Shown here one piece after another: positions 22,221-22,734 of a DNA stretch of 22,734 nucleotides (positions are counted from its first letter, which is position 1; each line of letters opens with the position of its first letter). The DNA comes from Alphaproteobacteria bacterium. Lineage in GTDB: Bacteria; Pseudomonadota; Alphaproteobacteria; RF32; CAG-239. The translations under genes and the position numbers were made by a program. The notes under the pieces are model-generated. The model was not told the DNA's origin and did not search any database. It worked only from the letters and a program-made list of their open reading frames with translations. The stretch covers positions 1 to 22,734 of the forward strand of contig JAHHRI010000019.1 in NCBI GenBank assembly GCA_020025875.1, read 5' to 3'.

Positions 22221-22336
22221 AGTGTCCTGAAAAATGCGACATGAGAGAAACCTCGGCGTTAGAGAGTATCTGCTGTTTAGGCGCGCTTTTGTGATAGATG
22301 CCTCCCTGATAAACCGAGGGGTGTAAGGCGCTAATA

Positions 22337-22368
22337 CAAAAAAAGTTCTGCCGAATGACAGAACTTTT
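22337..22368 (-). terminator. Terminator of the small membrane protein gene
   Basis: AAAAGTTCTG (22341-22350) pairs perfectly with CAGAACTTTT (22359-22368). A T-run follows on the minus strand (A-run 22339-22344). It lies 17 bases past the stop at 22385. The stretch 22221-22336 between the two terminators shows no supported gene; CCTCGG and CCGAGG there could pair over a long loop. Confidence 0.85.
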
Positions 22369-22384
22369 AAAAGGGAGTGTGCGT

Positions 22385-22696
22385 TTAATGCTGTTTTTTT
22401 TGACGAATCCGCATTAAGATGTAGCAGATGATCATTCCTAAAATAACAGCGCATTTTTGCCAACTGCGACTTTCAAGATAAACGGCAGTGCAAGCCGTTA
22501 AAACAATAATCACAATCATTCCGATACGAGTGATTAACATTTTTCGTTGATAATTCTGCCAGTTGCAGTTTTGTATCCGTTGGCGAATCCACCGCGGGTG
22601 CAACAGTAAAAATGCCAAATAATAAAGCGTTGCCACCAGAGAACCTATCATAAGGCACTGTTCCGGTGATGTAAGATTAGAAAAGGCGCTTAACAT
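22385..22696 (-). CDS. Small inner-membrane protein of unknown function
   Basis: A 103-residue protein with hydrophobic segments at about 16-33, 53-72 and 79-93. A basic connector (HPRWIRQRIQNCNWQNYQRKM) follows the first segment, and the tail is basic (MRIRQKKQH). No family is recognised. The start is uncertain. ATG 22694-22696 has no ribosome-binding site, and a TATAAT on the minus strand (22699-22704) lies only two bases upstream. If that is the -10, translation must start further in, for example at M16 (ATG ending at 22651, MIGSLVATLYY), which would still keep all three segments. A good terminator follows the gene. Confidence 0.65.
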   Translation of the reverse strand: MLSAFSNLTSPEQCLMIGSLVATLYYLAFLLLHPRWIRQRIQNCNWQNYQRKMLITRIGMIVIIVLTACTAVYLESRSWQKCAVILGMIICYILMRIRQKKQH

Positions 22697-22734
22697 AAAT
22701 TATATGTTTTTTGATATTAATAATTGATTTTTCC

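Noticed and set aside
22185..22463. 92-codon minus-strand frame
   Set aside because: It runs through two strong terminators and overlaps the small membrane protein gene in another frame; no ribosome-binding site.

Overview
The window reads as chromosomal DNA of a Gram-negative bacterium, most likely an AT-leaning alphaproteobacterium (possibly an uncultured host-associated lineage). The Gram-negative reading rests on a lipobox lipoprotein, exported periplasmic proteins and the MurJ/DUF2333 pair. The alphaproteobacterial reading rests on a two-domain mitochondrial-type Nfu protein, a CTTG-N18-CCTAA heat-shock-like promoter before groES, and a YcgN/YgjP pair behind dnaB. The exact lineage is inference. 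No tRNA, rRNA, CRISPR array, insertion sequence or prophage was seen.

Layout. Positions 1-3700 hold minus-strand genes: the first codons of a truncated gene, a histidine phosphatase, a DUF805 membrane protein, a small exported protein, an unrecognised protein and an N-formylglutamate-amidohydrolase-like enzyme. From 3829 a plus-strand operon carries dnaB, a YcgN-type cysteine-cluster protein and a YgjP-type metallopeptidase. A Bax inhibitor-1 family membrane protein follows with its own promoter. A short minus-strand protein of unknown function and murJ are transcribed from strong back-to-back promoters.

Positions 7967-12710 are a very tight operon: murJ (lipid II flippase), a DUF2333 protein, nfu (Fe-S scaffold), a Bax-type glucosaminidase and a GloB-like metallohydrolase, with overlaps or gaps of 0-2 bases. 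A short prepilin peptidase and a one-domain voltage-gated channel follow, then groES-groEL behind a heat-shock-like promoter. The rpsF-rpsR-rplI ribosomal operon runs on the minus strand (17647 down to 16396) with a structured leader.

Positions 17774-22220 form another operon: a small lipoprotein, a ComM/YifB AAA+ protein, and an 821-residue exported mosaic protein. The last is the most unusual item. It has a Cys-rich N-terminus with three 15-residue repeats, a middle globular domain, a set of VVE-type repeats, and a C-terminal trypsin/HtrA-like fold in which all three catalytic positions appear to be substituted. A small membrane protein on the minus strand closes the window.

Other points worth a second look are a channel selectivity filter reading SLDAW, a GloB homologue lacking glutathione-contact residues, a Cys-bearing GroEL tail, and a perfect DnaA box in front of dnaB. 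No clear multi-gene defence or mobile system is present; the best candidate for something undescribed is the pseudoprotease mosaic.
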